NCBI GenBank assembly: GCA_963626545.1
Contig: CAVFYJ010000002.1
Span: forward strand, 28,713-92,712
DNA from: Anthropogastromicrobium sp963626545
GTDB lineage: Bacteria > Bacillota > Clostridia > Lachnospirales > Lachnospiraceae
Direction: 5' to 3'
DNA: 64,000 nt
Within the stretch, counting starts at the first letter, position 1; every line of letters begins with the position of its first letter. Shown one piece after another: positions 16,856 through 26,171 of the stretch. The position numbers were made by a program, and so were the translations under genes. Under the pieces are notes generated by a model that saw only the letters and a program-made list of their open reading frames with translations, ran no database searches and was not told the origin of the DNA.

Positions 16856-17254
16856 ATGAATACATACGAAAACTATTTAGAGACAGCAAGAAGTCTGACA
16901 TTTGAGCAAATGAAGATGCTTCATCAGGAGCTGCTTGCAGAGATTGATAACGATCCGGTTGGACAGGAGTTGTATGAAGAACTGATTGGAGAAGCCACTT
17001 CCTATGCAAAGATTCGGGCAGAGTGGTTACGCATGGAGCGCAGTCAGAAGATGGAGCAGGATTCGCTTCGCACAGGCTATCATAATAGTGTGATTACATG
17101 TTTTAACATGATGGCACGCTATTTAAAGACACAGGGGAAGCCAGCAAAATGGCGAGATGAATTAGGATATGAGGAAGAGGATAAATATTTCCGAAAGACA
17201 ATTGGTGATTTTGGATGCTATCTTGTCTTTATCAACAGCCTTTGTGCGAGATAA
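16856..17254 (+). CDS. Uncharacterised helical protein
   Basis: A 132-residue, all-helical, charged protein with its own promoter and a GGAGG ribosome site. No catalytic motif, signal or membrane segment is visible. It may belong to a small uncharacterised family (a DUF3232-like assignment crossed my mind but I cannot support it). It lies at the border between the AT-rich accessory region and the gdpP core block. Confidence 0.6.
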   Translation: MNTYENYLETARSLTFEQMKMLHQELLAEIDNDPVGQELYEELIGEATSYAKIRAEWLRMERSQKMEQDSLRTGYHNSVITCFNMMARYLKTQGKPAKWRDELGYEEEDKYFRKTIGDFGCYLVFINSLCAR

Positions 17255-17282
17255 TTTCCTACTTCCTATTTCCACCTATATG

Positions 17283-17291
17283 TGTTATAAT
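17283..17291 (+). promoter_or_regulatory. Extended -10 promoter for gdpP
   Basis: TG-T-TATAAT is a full extended -10 element 83 bases before gdpP. The -35 region (near 17263) is poor, as is usual for this promoter class. Confidence 0.5.
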
Positions 17292-17373
17292 TATTCCGTA
17301 TGGTTTCTGTAAAAAGAATGTAACTATATTGAATGATTTCACGTTGCCTGCATAACAGGCAGGGGAGAGATGG

Positions 17374-19554
17374 ATGCATATGGAGAAAAAAACTAGGCCG
17401 ACCGAAACGGTACCGGAGCCAGACGGATTGAAGAATGCCCCCACTGCGGCAGATATCGAGCGAAAGCGCGAGGAACGGGCAAAGCTTCGTGAGACGCAAA
17501 AGCAAAATGCAGTGAAGGTGCACGGAAGTTTGAGTGCATACATGAACTGGCCGCTTCTTGTCTGCATCGCGCTTTTGATTCTCAGTATCATTGTCACGAT
17601 GATTGACTGGATGGCGGGCGTGGCGGCAAGTGTTTGCTCGATCGTTCTGATCATAGGCCTGATGGCACTCTCGATCTACTACCACCGCAGAATCAACAGT
17701 GATATGGTCGGATTCGGTGCAGGGTATGCCCAGGTTCAAAAGCAGTTGCTTCAGGAGATGGAGTTCCCGTACGGTGTGGCAGATGAGACTGGCAGGCTGA
17801 TCTGGATGAACCAGTCGTTTAAACAGATTGTTCAGCTGAATAACAATTCACACAAGAATCTGGCAGCGCTGTTTCCGGGAATTGACCGACAGTTTCCAAA
17901 GAATCAGAAGATTGCCAAGATTCACTCACAATATCTGGATCGAAAGTACCAGATCACGATCAAGGGTGTGTCGATCCGCGATATCGTGGATACGGTAATT
18001 GATGATGAGGATCAGGGCAAGAATGCGCCGCTTATGTACGCGGTGTATCTGTCCGATGAGACGCAGATGCTTGGTTGGAAGCAAAAGGTCGAAGATGAGA
18101 AGCTTGTCGCGGCACTGATTTATCTGGACAACTATGATGAGGCTCTTGACTCGACAGAGGAGACGAGACGCCCACTTTTATCCGCGCTGATTGACCGTCA
18201 GATCACAAAGTATATCAGTGCTTACCACGGTGTCATTAAGAAGCTGGAGAATGATAAATATTTTGCCATTGTCAGCAATGAGCATTTAAAAGAAATGCAG
18301 GCAAATGATTTTTCGCTTCTTGAGGATGTCAAGACGATCAGCATCGGTAATACCATAAATGTCACGATCAGTATCGGACTTGGAATTAACGGCGGAAGCT
18401 ATTCCAAGAACTATGACTATGCGCGTATGGCAATCGACATGGCGCTTGGTCGTGGAGGCGATCAGGTTGTCCTGAAAAATCAAGATGAGATTACCTATTA
18501 TGGCGGTCGCACACAGAGTCAGGGCAAGAATACGCGTGTAAAGGCGCGTGTAAAGGCACAGGCACTGAAGGAATTGATCGAGGCATCGTCCGATGTGCTG
18601 ATTATGGGCCATTCGATCAGCGATGCGGACTGTATCGGTGCCTCTGTCGGTATCTATCGTGCAGCCAGAACATCCGAAAAGGAAGTTCATATCGTACTGA
18701 ATACGATTGCAAACAGCATAAAGCCACTCTTAAACCGATTAGGTGAGGAAGAAGAGTATGGAAATAAGCTGTTTATCAACAACGAAACGGCAATTCAGAA
18801 TATCACCGAGCGTACGCTTTTAATTGTGGTGGATAACAACCGTCCAAGCAGAACCGAGTGCCCGGAGCTTTTAAAGCTGGCGCAGCATGTGGTGGTACTC
18901 GATCATCACCGTCAATCGCGCGACTGTATTGAGGGCGCTGTGCTCAGCTATGTGGAGCCGTATGCGTCATCTGCCAGCGAGATGGTAGCGGAGATTTTGC
19001 AGTATTATTCGGATTCGATTCGAATTCGTCCGATTGATGCCGATGCGATGTATTCTGGAATTGTTGTGGATACGAACAATTTCATGAACAATACCGGAGT
19101 GCGTACCTTTGAGGCCGCGGCATTCTTACGACGAAATGGCGCAGATATTACGAAAGTGCGAAAGCTTTTCCGCGATGATATGGAAGATTACAAGGCAAAG
19201 GCAGAAGCCGTGCGTGAAGTGGAGATGTTCCATGAGCGCTACGCGATCAGCGTATGTCCGAGCGATATGACCGGCAATCCGACGGTCATTGCGGCACAGG
19301 CAGCCAATGAGCTGCTTGGCATTCGCGGCATCCGCGCATCCTTTGTGATGACGGAGTATGAAAACATGATTTACATCAGCGCCCGTTCCATTGATGAAGT
19401 CAATGTACAGACCATCATGGAGAAGCTTGGCGGAGGCGGCCATATGAACGTTGCCGGTGCACAGCTTCGCGATGTAACGCTCGGACAGGCCAGATGCATG
19501 TTGAAGGATGTGTTGATGGCGCAGGAAGAGAAGGGCGATGAGGTGAAGGGCTAA
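17374..19554 (+). CDS. gdpP: Cyclic-di-AMP phosphodiesterase GdpP
   Basis: A 726-residue membrane protein. Two membrane helices (about residues 52-105) are followed by a degenerate PAS-like region, a GGDEF-like domain without a canonical GGDEF motif, and a DHH-DHHA1 phosphodiesterase. DHH landmarks are GHSISDADCIG, VVDNNRPSR, VVLDHHRQS and VVDTNNF; the C-terminal GGGGHMNVAG loop belongs to DHHA1. GdpP degrades c-di-AMP and so affects potassium balance and wall stress. The order gdpP-rplI-dnaB is a common Firmicutes arrangement. The ATG at 17374 has GGGGAGAG just upstream. Confidence 0.93.
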   Translation: MHMEKKTRPTETVPEPDGLKNAPTAADIERKREERAKLRETQKQNAVKVHGSLSAYMNWPLLVCIALLILSIIVTMIDWMAGVAASVCSIVLIIGLMALSIYYHRRINSDMVGFGAGYAQVQKQLLQEMEFPYGVADETGRLIWMNQSFKQIVQLNNNSHKNLAALFPGIDRQFPKNQKIAKIHSQYLDRKYQITIKGVSIRDIVDTVIDDEDQGKNAPLMYAVYLSDETQMLGWKQKVEDEKLVAALIYLDNYDEALDSTEETRRPLLSALIDRQITKYISAYHGVIKKLENDKYFAIVSNEHLKEMQANDFSLLEDVKTISIGNTINVTISIGLGINGGSYSKNYDYARMAIDMALGRGGDQVVLKNQDEITYYGGRTQSQGKNTRVKARVKAQALKELIEASSDVLIMGHSISDADCIGASVGIYRAARTSEKEVHIVLNTIANSIKPLLNRLGEEEEYGNKLFINNETAIQNITERTLLIVVDNNRPSRTECPELLKLAQHVVVLDHHRQSRDCIEGAVLSYVEPYASSASEMVAEILQYYSDSIRIRPIDADAMYSGIVVDTNNFMNNTGVRTFEAAAFLRRNGADITKVRKLFRDDMEDYKAKAEAVREVEMFHERYAISVCPSDMTGNPTVIAAQAANELLGIRGIRASFVMTEYENMIYISARSIDEVNVQTIMEKLGGGGHMNVAGAQLRDVTLGQARCMLKDVLMAQEEKGDEVKG

Positions 19555-19651
19555 ACCAGTCACAATTGACGGCGTCCATTTTTTCATACACATTGTGTCA
19601 CATGTGAATTGCAATAAAAACATTATAGAGCAGCAAATGGAGGAAAAAGAA

Positions 19652-20098
19652 ATGGAAGTAATTTTATTACAGGATGTAAAATCACTTGGAAAAAAGGGTG
19701 AGCGTGTAAAGATCAATGACGGTTACGCAAGAAACTTTGTGCTTCCAAAGAAGCTTGGAATCGAGGCAACCGCAAAGAACTTAAACGATCTGAAGCTGCA
19801 GAAGGCAAATGAGGACAGAATCGCAGCACAGAAGTTAGCAGAAGCAAAAGAGTTAGCAGCAAAGGTTGAGGCAAAGCCAGTCGTACTCAGCGTTAAGACA
19901 GGTGAGGGCGGAAAATTGTTCGGTTCTGTTTCCACAAAGGAAATCGCTATTGCATGCGAGAAGCAGTTAGGTCTTGAGATTGACAAGAAGAAGATGGTTC
20001 TGCCAGAGCCAATCAAGGCTTGTGGAACGATGATCGTTCCGGTTAAGCTTCACAGAGAAGTAACCGCAAAGCTGACTGTTAAGGTTCAGGAAGCATAA
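19652..20098 (+). CDS. rplI: Ribosomal protein L9
   Basis: A 148-residue protein with the L9 N-terminal signature (MEVILLQDV, LGKKGERVKINDGYARNFVLP), a long connecting helix and the C-terminal rRNA-binding domain with GKLFGSVSTKEI. The start at 19652 is chosen because the family begins exactly there and GGAGG lies upstream; an in-frame extension to 19595 is spurious. It sits between gdpP and dnaB. Confidence 0.97.
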   Translation: MEVILLQDVKSLGKKGERVKINDGYARNFVLPKKLGIEATAKNLNDLKLQKANEDRIAAQKLAEAKELAAKVEAKPVVLSVKTGEGGKLFGSVSTKEIAIACEKQLGLEIDKKKMVLPEPIKACGTMIVPVKLHREVTAKLTVKVQEA

Positions 20099-20103
20099 CA
20101 AAC

Positions 20104-21447
20104 ATGGAAGAGGCATTAATAAAACGGGTACTCCCGCACAATACAGAGGCCGAGCAGTTAGTGATCGGCTGTATGCTCATGGATAAGGAAGCCATCTCGG
20201 CTGCCAGTGAGATCATCCATTCCGATGATTTTTACGGACGGCAGTACGGTGCCATGTTTGAAGCGATTACCGAGCTTTATAATGAGGGAAAGCCGACCGA
20301 TCTGGTAGCGGTTCAGGAGCAGTTAAAGACAAAGGATGTGCCGCCGGAAAGCTATAGCATCGCAGCATTCCGAGAGCTGTTGAATATGGTGCCGACTTCC
20401 GTGAACATCCGTTATTACGCCAATCTCGTGTACGAGAAGGCGCTGCTTCGTCGTCTCATCCGAATCAACGAGGAGATTGCAAATGACTGCTACATGGAAA
20501 AAGAGGACGTCAACACAATCCTCGAATCCACAGAAAAGCGCATTTTCGGTCTGCTCGAAAATCGAACGACAAGTGATTACGTGCCGATTCGCGATGTCGT
20601 AATCAATGTCGTAAATAAGATTGAGATTGCATCCCGAAACCACAGTATGGTAACAGGTCTTTCCACCGGCTACACCGATCTGGATCGTCAGACCTCCGGT
20701 ATGCAGCCGTCTGATTTGATTTTGATTGCGGCGCGTCCTTCCATGGGAAAGACGGCGTTTGTCCTTAACTTGGCACATAATATGACCATAAAAGATAAGA
20801 AGACGGTTGCGATCTTTTCCCTTGAGATGTCAAAGGAGCAGTTGGTAAATCGTCTGCTGTCCATGGAGTCGCGTGTCGATTCTCAGACACTTCGTACCGG
20901 AAATCTGTCCGACAGCGATTGGGATCAAGTCGTAGAGAGTTCTGGTGTTATTGCGAATACAAAGCTGTTGCTGGACGATACGCCAGGTATCACCGTGGCA
21001 GAGCTTCGTTCCAAATGCCGTAAGTTCAAGCTTGAGCATGGTCTTGACTGTATCATGATCGACTACTTGCAGTTAATGAGCGGAAGCGGAACCAGAAAGG
21101 GCGATAGCCGACAGCAGGAGATTTCCGATATCTCTCGTTCCTTAAAGGCGCTTGCCAGAGAGCTGAATGTGCCGGTAATCGCGCTGTCACAGTTGTCTCG
21201 TGCTTGCGAGACAAGAACGGATCATCGCCCGATGCTTTCCGACCTTCGTGAGTCTGGTGCGATCGAGCAGGATGCGGATATTGTAATGTTCCTTTATCGA
21301 GACGAATATTATAATAAGGATTCGCCGTCAAAGGGAATCACGGAAGTTATCATCGCTAAGCAGCGTAACGGCCCGATTGGAACGGTTGAGCTTGTATGGA
21401 TGGGTGAACGGTGTCGCTTTGGAAATAAGGAATATACAGCGTCATAA
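20104..21447 (+). CDS. dnaB: Replicative DNA helicase DnaB
   Basis: A 447-residue hexameric helicase starting five bases after rplI. The N-terminal primase-interaction domain (PHNTEAEQLVIGCML) is followed by the RecA-like motor with Walker A ARPSMGKT (K216), Walker B CIMIDYLQLM, and the VIALSQLSR and SGAIEQDADIVMFLYRDEYY motifs. Length and motifs are normal with no intein. It unwinds DNA at the replication fork. Confidence 0.97.
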   Translation: MEEALIKRVLPHNTEAEQLVIGCMLMDKEAISAASEIIHSDDFYGRQYGAMFEAITELYNEGKPTDLVAVQEQLKTKDVPPESYSIAAFRELLNMVPTSVNIRYYANLVYEKALLRRLIRINEEIANDCYMEKEDVNTILESTEKRIFGLLENRTTSDYVPIRDVVINVVNKIEIASRNHSMVTGLSTGYTDLDRQTSGMQPSDLILIAARPSMGKTAFVLNLAHNMTIKDKKTVAIFSLEMSKEQLVNRLLSMESRVDSQTLRTGNLSDSDWDQVVESSGVIANTKLLLDDTPGITVAELRSKCRKFKLEHGLDCIMIDYLQLMSGSGTRKGDSRQQEISDISRSLKALARELNVPVIALSQLSRACETRTDHRPMLSDLRESGAIEQDADIVMFLYRDEYYNKDSPSKGITEVIIAKQRNGPIGTVELVWMGERCRFGNKEYTAS

Positions 21448-21485
21448 ATATAAATAAGGGAACATCATAAACATCATAGATTAGT

Positions 21486-21540
21486 AAAAAAGATCAGCGA
21501 AGATTGGAAGAAGATTCCACTCGATCACTGATCTTTTTTT
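21486..21540 (+). terminator. Rho-independent terminator after dnaB
   Basis: AAAAAAGATCAG pairs with CTGATCTTTTTT, with further partial pairing inside, ending in a long T run. It closes gdpP-rplI-dnaB. Confidence 0.85.
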
Positions 21541-21603
21541 GTGTGAGCTTATGCTTACGCGTATAGGGATGATTCTGGGTTTGGGATTATCGTTCTCATA
21601 TAT

Positions 21604-22881
21604 TTAATAGAAGGAAAGCTTCACGGCAAGCAGCTGTTGATTGGAAAAATCATAGCTCACTAAGTTACAGCCGGCGGCATGCATGTTAATGAAAGACTGA
21701 ATCCAGCCATTGTAGGATGCGGCTGCTGCATTATAATCCGAGGCACTTTCAAAGCGAATCATTACAAGCCCTTCGCTTCCAGACTCCCACACATTTTCGG
21801 TCTGAGCAACGAAGAGTGCTCTCGCGCGGTCGATGGCGGTGCCAGCGGCTGGATCACTGTCGGGTGTGTCGGCAGATATCCACAGACCGGATTGAACATG
21901 GTAATTGAGGTCCCACCGTGTGGTGGCAGGATAGCCGCGTCTCTGATAAAAGTCGTCTGCCGGGTACGGATCCGATGCAATTGTGGATTCTGGTACATTG
22001 AAGTAGGCATAGCACAGTGGCTGTTGAATGCCATCATTTTCGTTATCATCGTAGGTCGGATCTACGTTGTAATCAAAGTCACCGATGTGAGCAATTACCC
22101 ATGCATGGGTGCTTCCGGTGATGACGGAACTTTTTATGCCGAGGCTTCGAAGTCCCCAGACAAGCGCCTTGGCGCGTCCATCGCATTTTGCCTGACCGCC
22201 GATTAAAGCACCATAGGCGCTCTGGCAGTTCTCGGCTTGTGTGGAATAGACGCAGTTTTCAATAATGTAATTGTAGATCGTAAGCTCAGCCTGATAAGCA
22301 CTCTGACCAGAGAGTGCAGCCTGCCAGTTTTGAATCAGCGCATTTATGGCAGCAGTCTGTGCGTCAAAGGCTTCCTTTGAGAGCGTGTACTCAGGGGAAA
22401 CAGAGACAACAAGGCCGAGCAGATTCGAGTGCTCCACCCAGCGCGAAGACAGCTGTAACAGCTCAGGACACTCATTTGCTAGAAGATGCATTAGGTCGCT
22501 GATTTCCTCTGAACTAGTGGCAACAGGAAGTGCAATTGTGTCCTCAAAAGCCTGTATGCCAGCATAGAGTGCTTGGAAGTTTTCTGCTTCATCTGATTCC
22601 AATGCAGACAGATAATAGCTGTAATCGGCGTACAGAGGCGTAGAAGAGGTGGCAGTGAGATCTTCTGTGACAGAGGAGACAGAAGGAGACAGATCTGCGG
22701 CAGAAGAAAACAGGGCATCTTCGCTTCGCTGTCCGATGACATCGTCTAGGAGTTCGTGGTAGGTGGTAAGACCTGTGCGAAAATAGGAGAGCGGTGTCTG
22801 GGCAGAAGTGCATCCACTGATCGTCAGGCAGGAAAGAATCCAAAGAAGGCCAAGCGATAAAAAATGAAGTAAGCGTTTCAT
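21604..22881 (-). CDS. Transglutaminase-like lipoprotein
   Basis: The start at 22881 gives a lipoprotein signal peptide, basic MKRLLHF then a hydrophobic core and lipobox TISGC (Cys24). The 425-residue protein has a C-terminal transglutaminase-fold domain with Cys in GQAKCDGRAKA, His in STHAWVIA and Asp in YNVDPTYDD. It is therefore a surface-anchored cysteine protease or cross-linker-like protein of unknown substrate. The N-terminal 150 residues form a Ser/Thr/Ala-rich helical region. It is transcribed toward the dnaB terminator. Confidence 0.8.
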   Translation of the reverse strand: MKRLLHFLSLGLLWILSCLTISGCTSAQTPLSYFRTGLTTYHELLDDVIGQRSEDALFSSAADLSPSVSSVTEDLTATSSTPLYADYSYYLSALESDEAENFQALYAGIQAFEDTIALPVATSSEEISDLMHLLANECPELLQLSSRWVEHSNLLGLVVSVSPEYTLSKEAFDAQTAAINALIQNWQAALSGQSAYQAELTIYNYIIENCVYSTQAENCQSAYGALIGGQAKCDGRAKALVWGLRSLGIKSSVITGSTHAWVIAHIGDFDYNVDPTYDDNENDGIQQPLCYAYFNVPESTIASDPYPADDFYQRRGYPATTRWDLNYHVQSGLWISADTPDSDPAAGTAIDRARALFVAQTENVWESGSEGLVMIRFESASDYNAAAASYNGWIQSFINMHAAGCNLVSYDFSNQQLLAVKLSFY

Positions 22882-22984
22882 AATAGTTTTCGTAATCCTT
22901 TTCCTTTTCGTGAGAATGGGGCAAGCAATCAAAGTACAATACATGCAATACGTACAAAAAGTGTAGCCCCGGAAAATAGAGTTA

Positions 22985-23010
22985 AGAAGCAGGCGAGTGT
23001 CGCCTGCTTT
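22985..23010 (-). terminator. Terminator downstream of tRNA cluster
   Basis: GCAGGCGA and TCGCCTGC form an 8-bp stem with a 3-base loop, followed on the minus strand by TTCTTAACTC. It lies between the last tRNA and the lipoprotein gene. Confidence 0.6.
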
Positions 23011-23104
23011 CTGCATCAGTATTATACCATAAAAAAATTTAGAAGCAAGAGGGGAAAAAATATAGATACGAAAAAAGAAAGTCTAACGACTTCCTTCAAC
23101 TAAG

Positions 23105-23176
23105 AGCGCGAGACGGGATTCGAACCCGCGACCCTCGCCTTGGCAAGGCGATACTCCACCACTGAGCCACTCGCGC
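23105..23176 (-). tRNA. tRNA-Gly(GCC)
   Basis: Acceptor stem GCGCGAG/CTCGCGC, TTCGAATC T-loop and anticodon loop TTGCCAA (anticodon GCC). The 3' CCA is not encoded. It is the last of three tRNAs on the minus strand. Confidence 0.95.
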
Positions 23177-23203
23177 ATATGTTACACAGAATTGCTTCTG
23201 CAA

Positions 23204-23274
23204 AGCGGGTGATGGGAATCGAACCCACGTATCTAGCTTGGAAGGCTAGTGTTCTACCATTGAACTACACCCGC
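23204..23274 (-). tRNA. tRNA-Gly(TCC)
   Basis: Acceptor GCGGGTG pairs near-perfectly with CACCCGC; T-loop TTCGATTC and anticodon loop CTTCCAA (anticodon TCC). No encoded CCA. Confidence 0.95.
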
Positions 23275-23278
23275 ACAG

Positions 23279-23351
<73 letters not shown>

Positions 23352-23516
23352 ATCTCATCAACATTGAGTATTTCGTTTCGCTTTTGTTTATTACTCGCTG
23401 TCGACGATAGTTATTCTACAACAAGACAAGAGAAAAGTCAAGCACTTTTTTAAAAAAAATTCAATTTTTTTTGAAGGCGTGTTTTTTGCCCCATTTCATA
23501 CAATTTGCAAGCATAG

Positions 23517-23562
23517 AAAAACCGCCAAAAACCTAGCATTTATGCGGGTTTCAGCGGTTTTT
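23517..23562. terminator. Hairpin terminator before tRNA cluster / after CLC gene
   Basis: AAAAACCGC pairs with GCGGTTTTT, with a second inner stem (ACC..GCAT / ATGC..GGT). A/T tracts on both sides make it usable on either strand; on the minus strand it would end the CLC-type gene. The rest of 23352-23643 is AT-rich with nothing else clear, apart from likely tRNA promoter sequence. Confidence 0.75.
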
Positions 23563-23643
23563 GCCTTGAAATGCTCTTTAAAATGATGAGACACAATTCA
23601 ATACGATTCTTTCATGGTTCATTTAAGATCCAATCAAAATTCG

Positions 23644-24930
23644 TTAGTGATTGGTCTTTCGATTGATAAAGCGGGTTCGATATTTGGAGTAAACAATGGT
23701 TTGGTCAGCATACAGACCATAATAGCCAGACATTGCATAGCTGACGGCGATGACTAAGATCATATAGTGAGCAGAATCAAAGCCAAACAGCTCGAATGCA
23801 ATCAGAATCGAAGTGATTGGGCAGTTGGTGACACCGCAGAAGACGGCCACCATACCCATCGCTGCGCAAAGAGATGGCGCAAAGCCAAACAGCTGACCGA
23901 AAAAGCATCCAAAGGAAGCACCCACGCAGAAGGATGGCACAATCTCACCGCCTTTGAAACCACCGCCGAGCGTGACCGCAGTAAACAGCATCTTAAGTAA
24001 GAAGGCAGCAGGGAAAATGGTCTCTTCCTGAAAGGCCTGCTCAATCAGATTGCTTCCGGCACCGAGGTAGCTTCGTCCATCTGGGAGAATCAGTGCAAAT
24101 ATGATGACAATTACCGCAGAGACAATGGCGCGCAGGTACGGATTTTTCACATAGGTCTTTAAGAGACCGCCAACCTTATGCAGAATAATGCAAAGAAGAA
24201 TGCTGACCGCTGCACACAAAATTCCAAGGAGTACGGTTTCGATCGTACCTTGAATGGAAAAGCCGGGGATGCTAATAATTGAAAACTGTTCAGCATGAAC
24301 ACCCAGCATAGAAGCCAAGTGACTTGCAATCAATGCTGACAGCACACATGGAACAAGTGCGGCATAATACATAACGCCGACACTGACCATTTCAAGTGAA
24401 AAGACGGCTGCGGCCATCGGCGTGCCAAACAATGCGGCAAAGGCAGCGCTCATGCCGCACATGATTAACACATGGCGATCCTCATCGTCAAGATGAACGA
24501 TCTTTCCAAGGAGATTTCCAAGACTGCCTCCGATCTGGAGAGCTGCGCCCTCTCGTCCAGCAGAACCGCCGCACAGCTGTGTCAGGATCGTTGAGAGAAA
24601 AATGAGCGGTGCAACACGGGCAGGCGTCTCCTCATTTGCATGAATGGATGCGATAACAAAGTTTGTGCCGCGGTCATTAGCCTGTCCACAGAAGCGGTAG
24701 AGCACCGTGATTGCAAGACCAGCGAGCGGCAGTAAGAATAAGAGCCAGCTGTAGGCAGAGCGAAATTCAATCGCCTTGCCAAGACATTTGGCAAAAAGTG
24801 TTGAGATTCCTCCGATCAGAAGGCCGGACAGAAGGGAAAAGCCGATCCATTTGAGAAGAACCAGAAGATTTTGCCCAATATTGGGCAGATAGCATTTGCG
24901 GGCAAGTTTCCGCAGCTTAGGGGAAAACAT
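23644..24930 (-). CDS. CLC-type chloride channel/antiporter family protein
   Basis: A 428-residue polytopic protein with about ten hydrophobic segments. CLC signatures are GSAGREGAALQIGGSLG (GREGP-like, with the gating glutamate present) and GGFKGGEIVPSFCVG (GxFxP-like). The change GREGP to GREGA places it in a divergent branch, and ion selectivity (chloride or other halide) cannot be read from it. A GGAGG ribosome site lies eight bases before the ATG. It has its own promoter with an adjoining palindrome. Confidence 0.85.
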   Translation of the reverse strand: MFSPKLRKLARKCYLPNIGQNLLVLLKWIGFSLLSGLLIGGISTLFAKCLGKAIEFRSAYSWLLFLLPLAGLAITVLYRFCGQANDRGTNFVIASIHANEETPARVAPLIFLSTILTQLCGGSAGREGAALQIGGSLGNLLGKIVHLDDEDRHVLIMCGMSAAFAALFGTPMAAAVFSLEMVSVGVMYYAALVPCVLSALIASHLASMLGVHAEQFSIISIPGFSIQGTIETVLLGILCAAVSILLCIILHKVGGLLKTYVKNPYLRAIVSAVIVIIFALILPDGRSYLGAGSNLIEQAFQEETIFPAAFLLKMLFTAVTLGGGFKGGEIVPSFCVGASFGCFFGQLFGFAPSLCAAMGMVAVFCGVTNCPITSILIAFELFGFDSAHYMILVIAVSYAMSGYYGLYADQTIVYSKYRTRFINRKTNH

Positions 24931-24961
24931 AAGCAGACCTCCGAGAAACGTTTATTGGCAA

Positions 24962-24988
24962 TGGAAAAAGACCACTGTACTTTTTCCA
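24962..24988 (-). promoter_or_regulatory. Inverted repeat at CLC gene transcription start
   Basis: TGGAAAAAG and CTTTTTCCA flank a 9-base loop directly downstream of the -10 element. In this place it could be an operator for a repressor or a 5' RNA hairpin. Confidence 0.5.
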
Positions 24989-25017
24989 ATCGTAGCAGAA
25001 ATGATAAGGAAAGTCAA
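24989..25017 (-). promoter_or_regulatory. Promoter of the CLC-type gene
   Basis: On the minus strand TTGACT, a 17-base spacer and TACGAT are well placed 59 bases before the start codon. Confidence 0.7.
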
Positions 25018-25069
25018 CGAAACACGCGATATGGAAGGAATCGTTGTCCCGTAAGCCATAGCAATTTTT

Positions 25070-25918
25070 TTATGTTACTTCGCTGCCATTTAGGCGGTAC
25101 ATAGCCGGCGTCATGCCGGCTCTTTTTTTAAAGGTAATGCAAAAAGAGCTTTCACTTGAAAAACCGCAGGAAAAGCAAATATCTTTGACCGACATCTGTG
25201 TATTTCGAAGCAGATAGCGTGCATTTCCAAGCCGTGTGTTAATGACATATTCGTGCGGTGTAAACCCGGTTTCACGCTTGAATACGCGGATAAAATGGTA
25301 GTGACTCAGTCTGGCGAGGTCAGCAAGATTGGCATCGGACAGATCTTCCTTAAAATGTTCATTGATATAGGAGATGACCGATTCAATCGTATCGGTGCGG
25401 TCATTATTATTGTCGGCAGGGCTGTACAGTAGAAAGCCTGTTAAAATATCATTAATATATTTTGAAAGAAGTGCCTCTTTGATTGCCGAGCGTTGAAAGC
25501 TTTCAAGAATCAAGGTCAGCTTACTTACCGTTGGTGCAGAATTGCCGATGGAAAATACGGTGCCAAGATGCGACAGAATCGTATCATAAAAATTTCGGGC
25601 AAGCGGGCCGTCAAAGTGGCACCAGATGCATTCGCTGCCAGTATTAGTACCATAGCTGTGCGGCTGATAACAGTCCAAAAGCACAAAATCGTCCTCATGA
25701 GCGAGAAATGTGTCATTTTGTGTCTGTATGTACATACTGCCGGATTTAACATACAATAAAAGAAAGCTGTCGAAAGAGGCGCGGTGCAAATGATACCTAG
25801 GCGCATAGAAAAAACGACCGCAGGTAAGCGGATAAAAGAACATACTTCGGCCAGACAGGCTTGGAGAATAGACATAATAGTTCGAGTCGGGCAGAATAAA
25901 TGGTTCGTGCGTTTTCAT
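25070..25918 (-). CDS. AraC family transcriptional regulator
   Basis: A 282-residue regulator. The start at 25918 has AAGGAGG seven bases upstream, better than the in-frame ATG at 25936. An N-terminal cupin-like sugar-sensing half is followed by two AraC helix-turn-helix units (LSDANLADLARLSHYHFIRVF, and MSVKDICFSCGFSSESSFCITFKKRAGMTP split over the second unit). It is divergent from the DUF5107/GH2 genes and is the likely activator of them. Confidence 0.88.
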   Translation of the reverse strand: MKTHEPFILPDSNYYVYSPSLSGRSMFFYPLTCGRFFYAPRYHLHRASFDSFLLLYVKSGSMYIQTQNDTFLAHEDDFVLLDCYQPHSYGTNTGSECIWCHFDGPLARNFYDTILSHLGTVFSIGNSAPTVSKLTLILESFQRSAIKEALLSKYINDILTGFLLYSPADNNNDRTDTIESVISYINEHFKEDLSDANLADLARLSHYHFIRVFKRETGFTPHEYVINTRLGNARYLLRNTQMSVKDICFSCGFSSESSFCITFKKRAGMTPAMYRLNGSEVT

Positions 25919-26171
25919 GGGGCCTCCTTGCTTCACAATCTTTCATTATGCTTATTTTAACGTAGAATGCTGAGAAATACAAGAACCGCAATATTTTAAA
26001 ATACAATCGCAACGAAAGATAATGTATTTCAAGTATTCCTGTAGTATAGTAAGAGCAGAAAATGAAAGTCAGAGCTTTGCAAACCGCAAAGCAAAGACAG
26101 AAAACAAAAAAATAGAAAATAAAAAGCCAAAAGCAGAAAAGTAAGAAAAGCAAGAAAACAGGAGGATAACA
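25919..26171. other. Divergent control region with A-rich repeats
   Basis: This spacer separates the AraC gene from the DUF5107 gene. A -10-like TATAGT is at 26045-26050 on the + strand without a good -35, as expected for an activator-dependent promoter. Bases 26085-26160 are an imperfect A-rich repeat tract with units like AAAGCAGAAAA. GGAGG precedes the DUF5107 ATG. Confidence 0.5.

Noticed and set aside
17259..17739. Antisense reading frames over the start of gdpP
   Set aside because: They run opposite to a well-supported gene with conserved motifs and have no ribosome sites or recognisable sequence.
24931..25069. Fluoride riboswitch upstream of the CLC-type gene
   Set aside because: The conserved GGNGATGG and closing elements are absent; only a simple hairpin is present.
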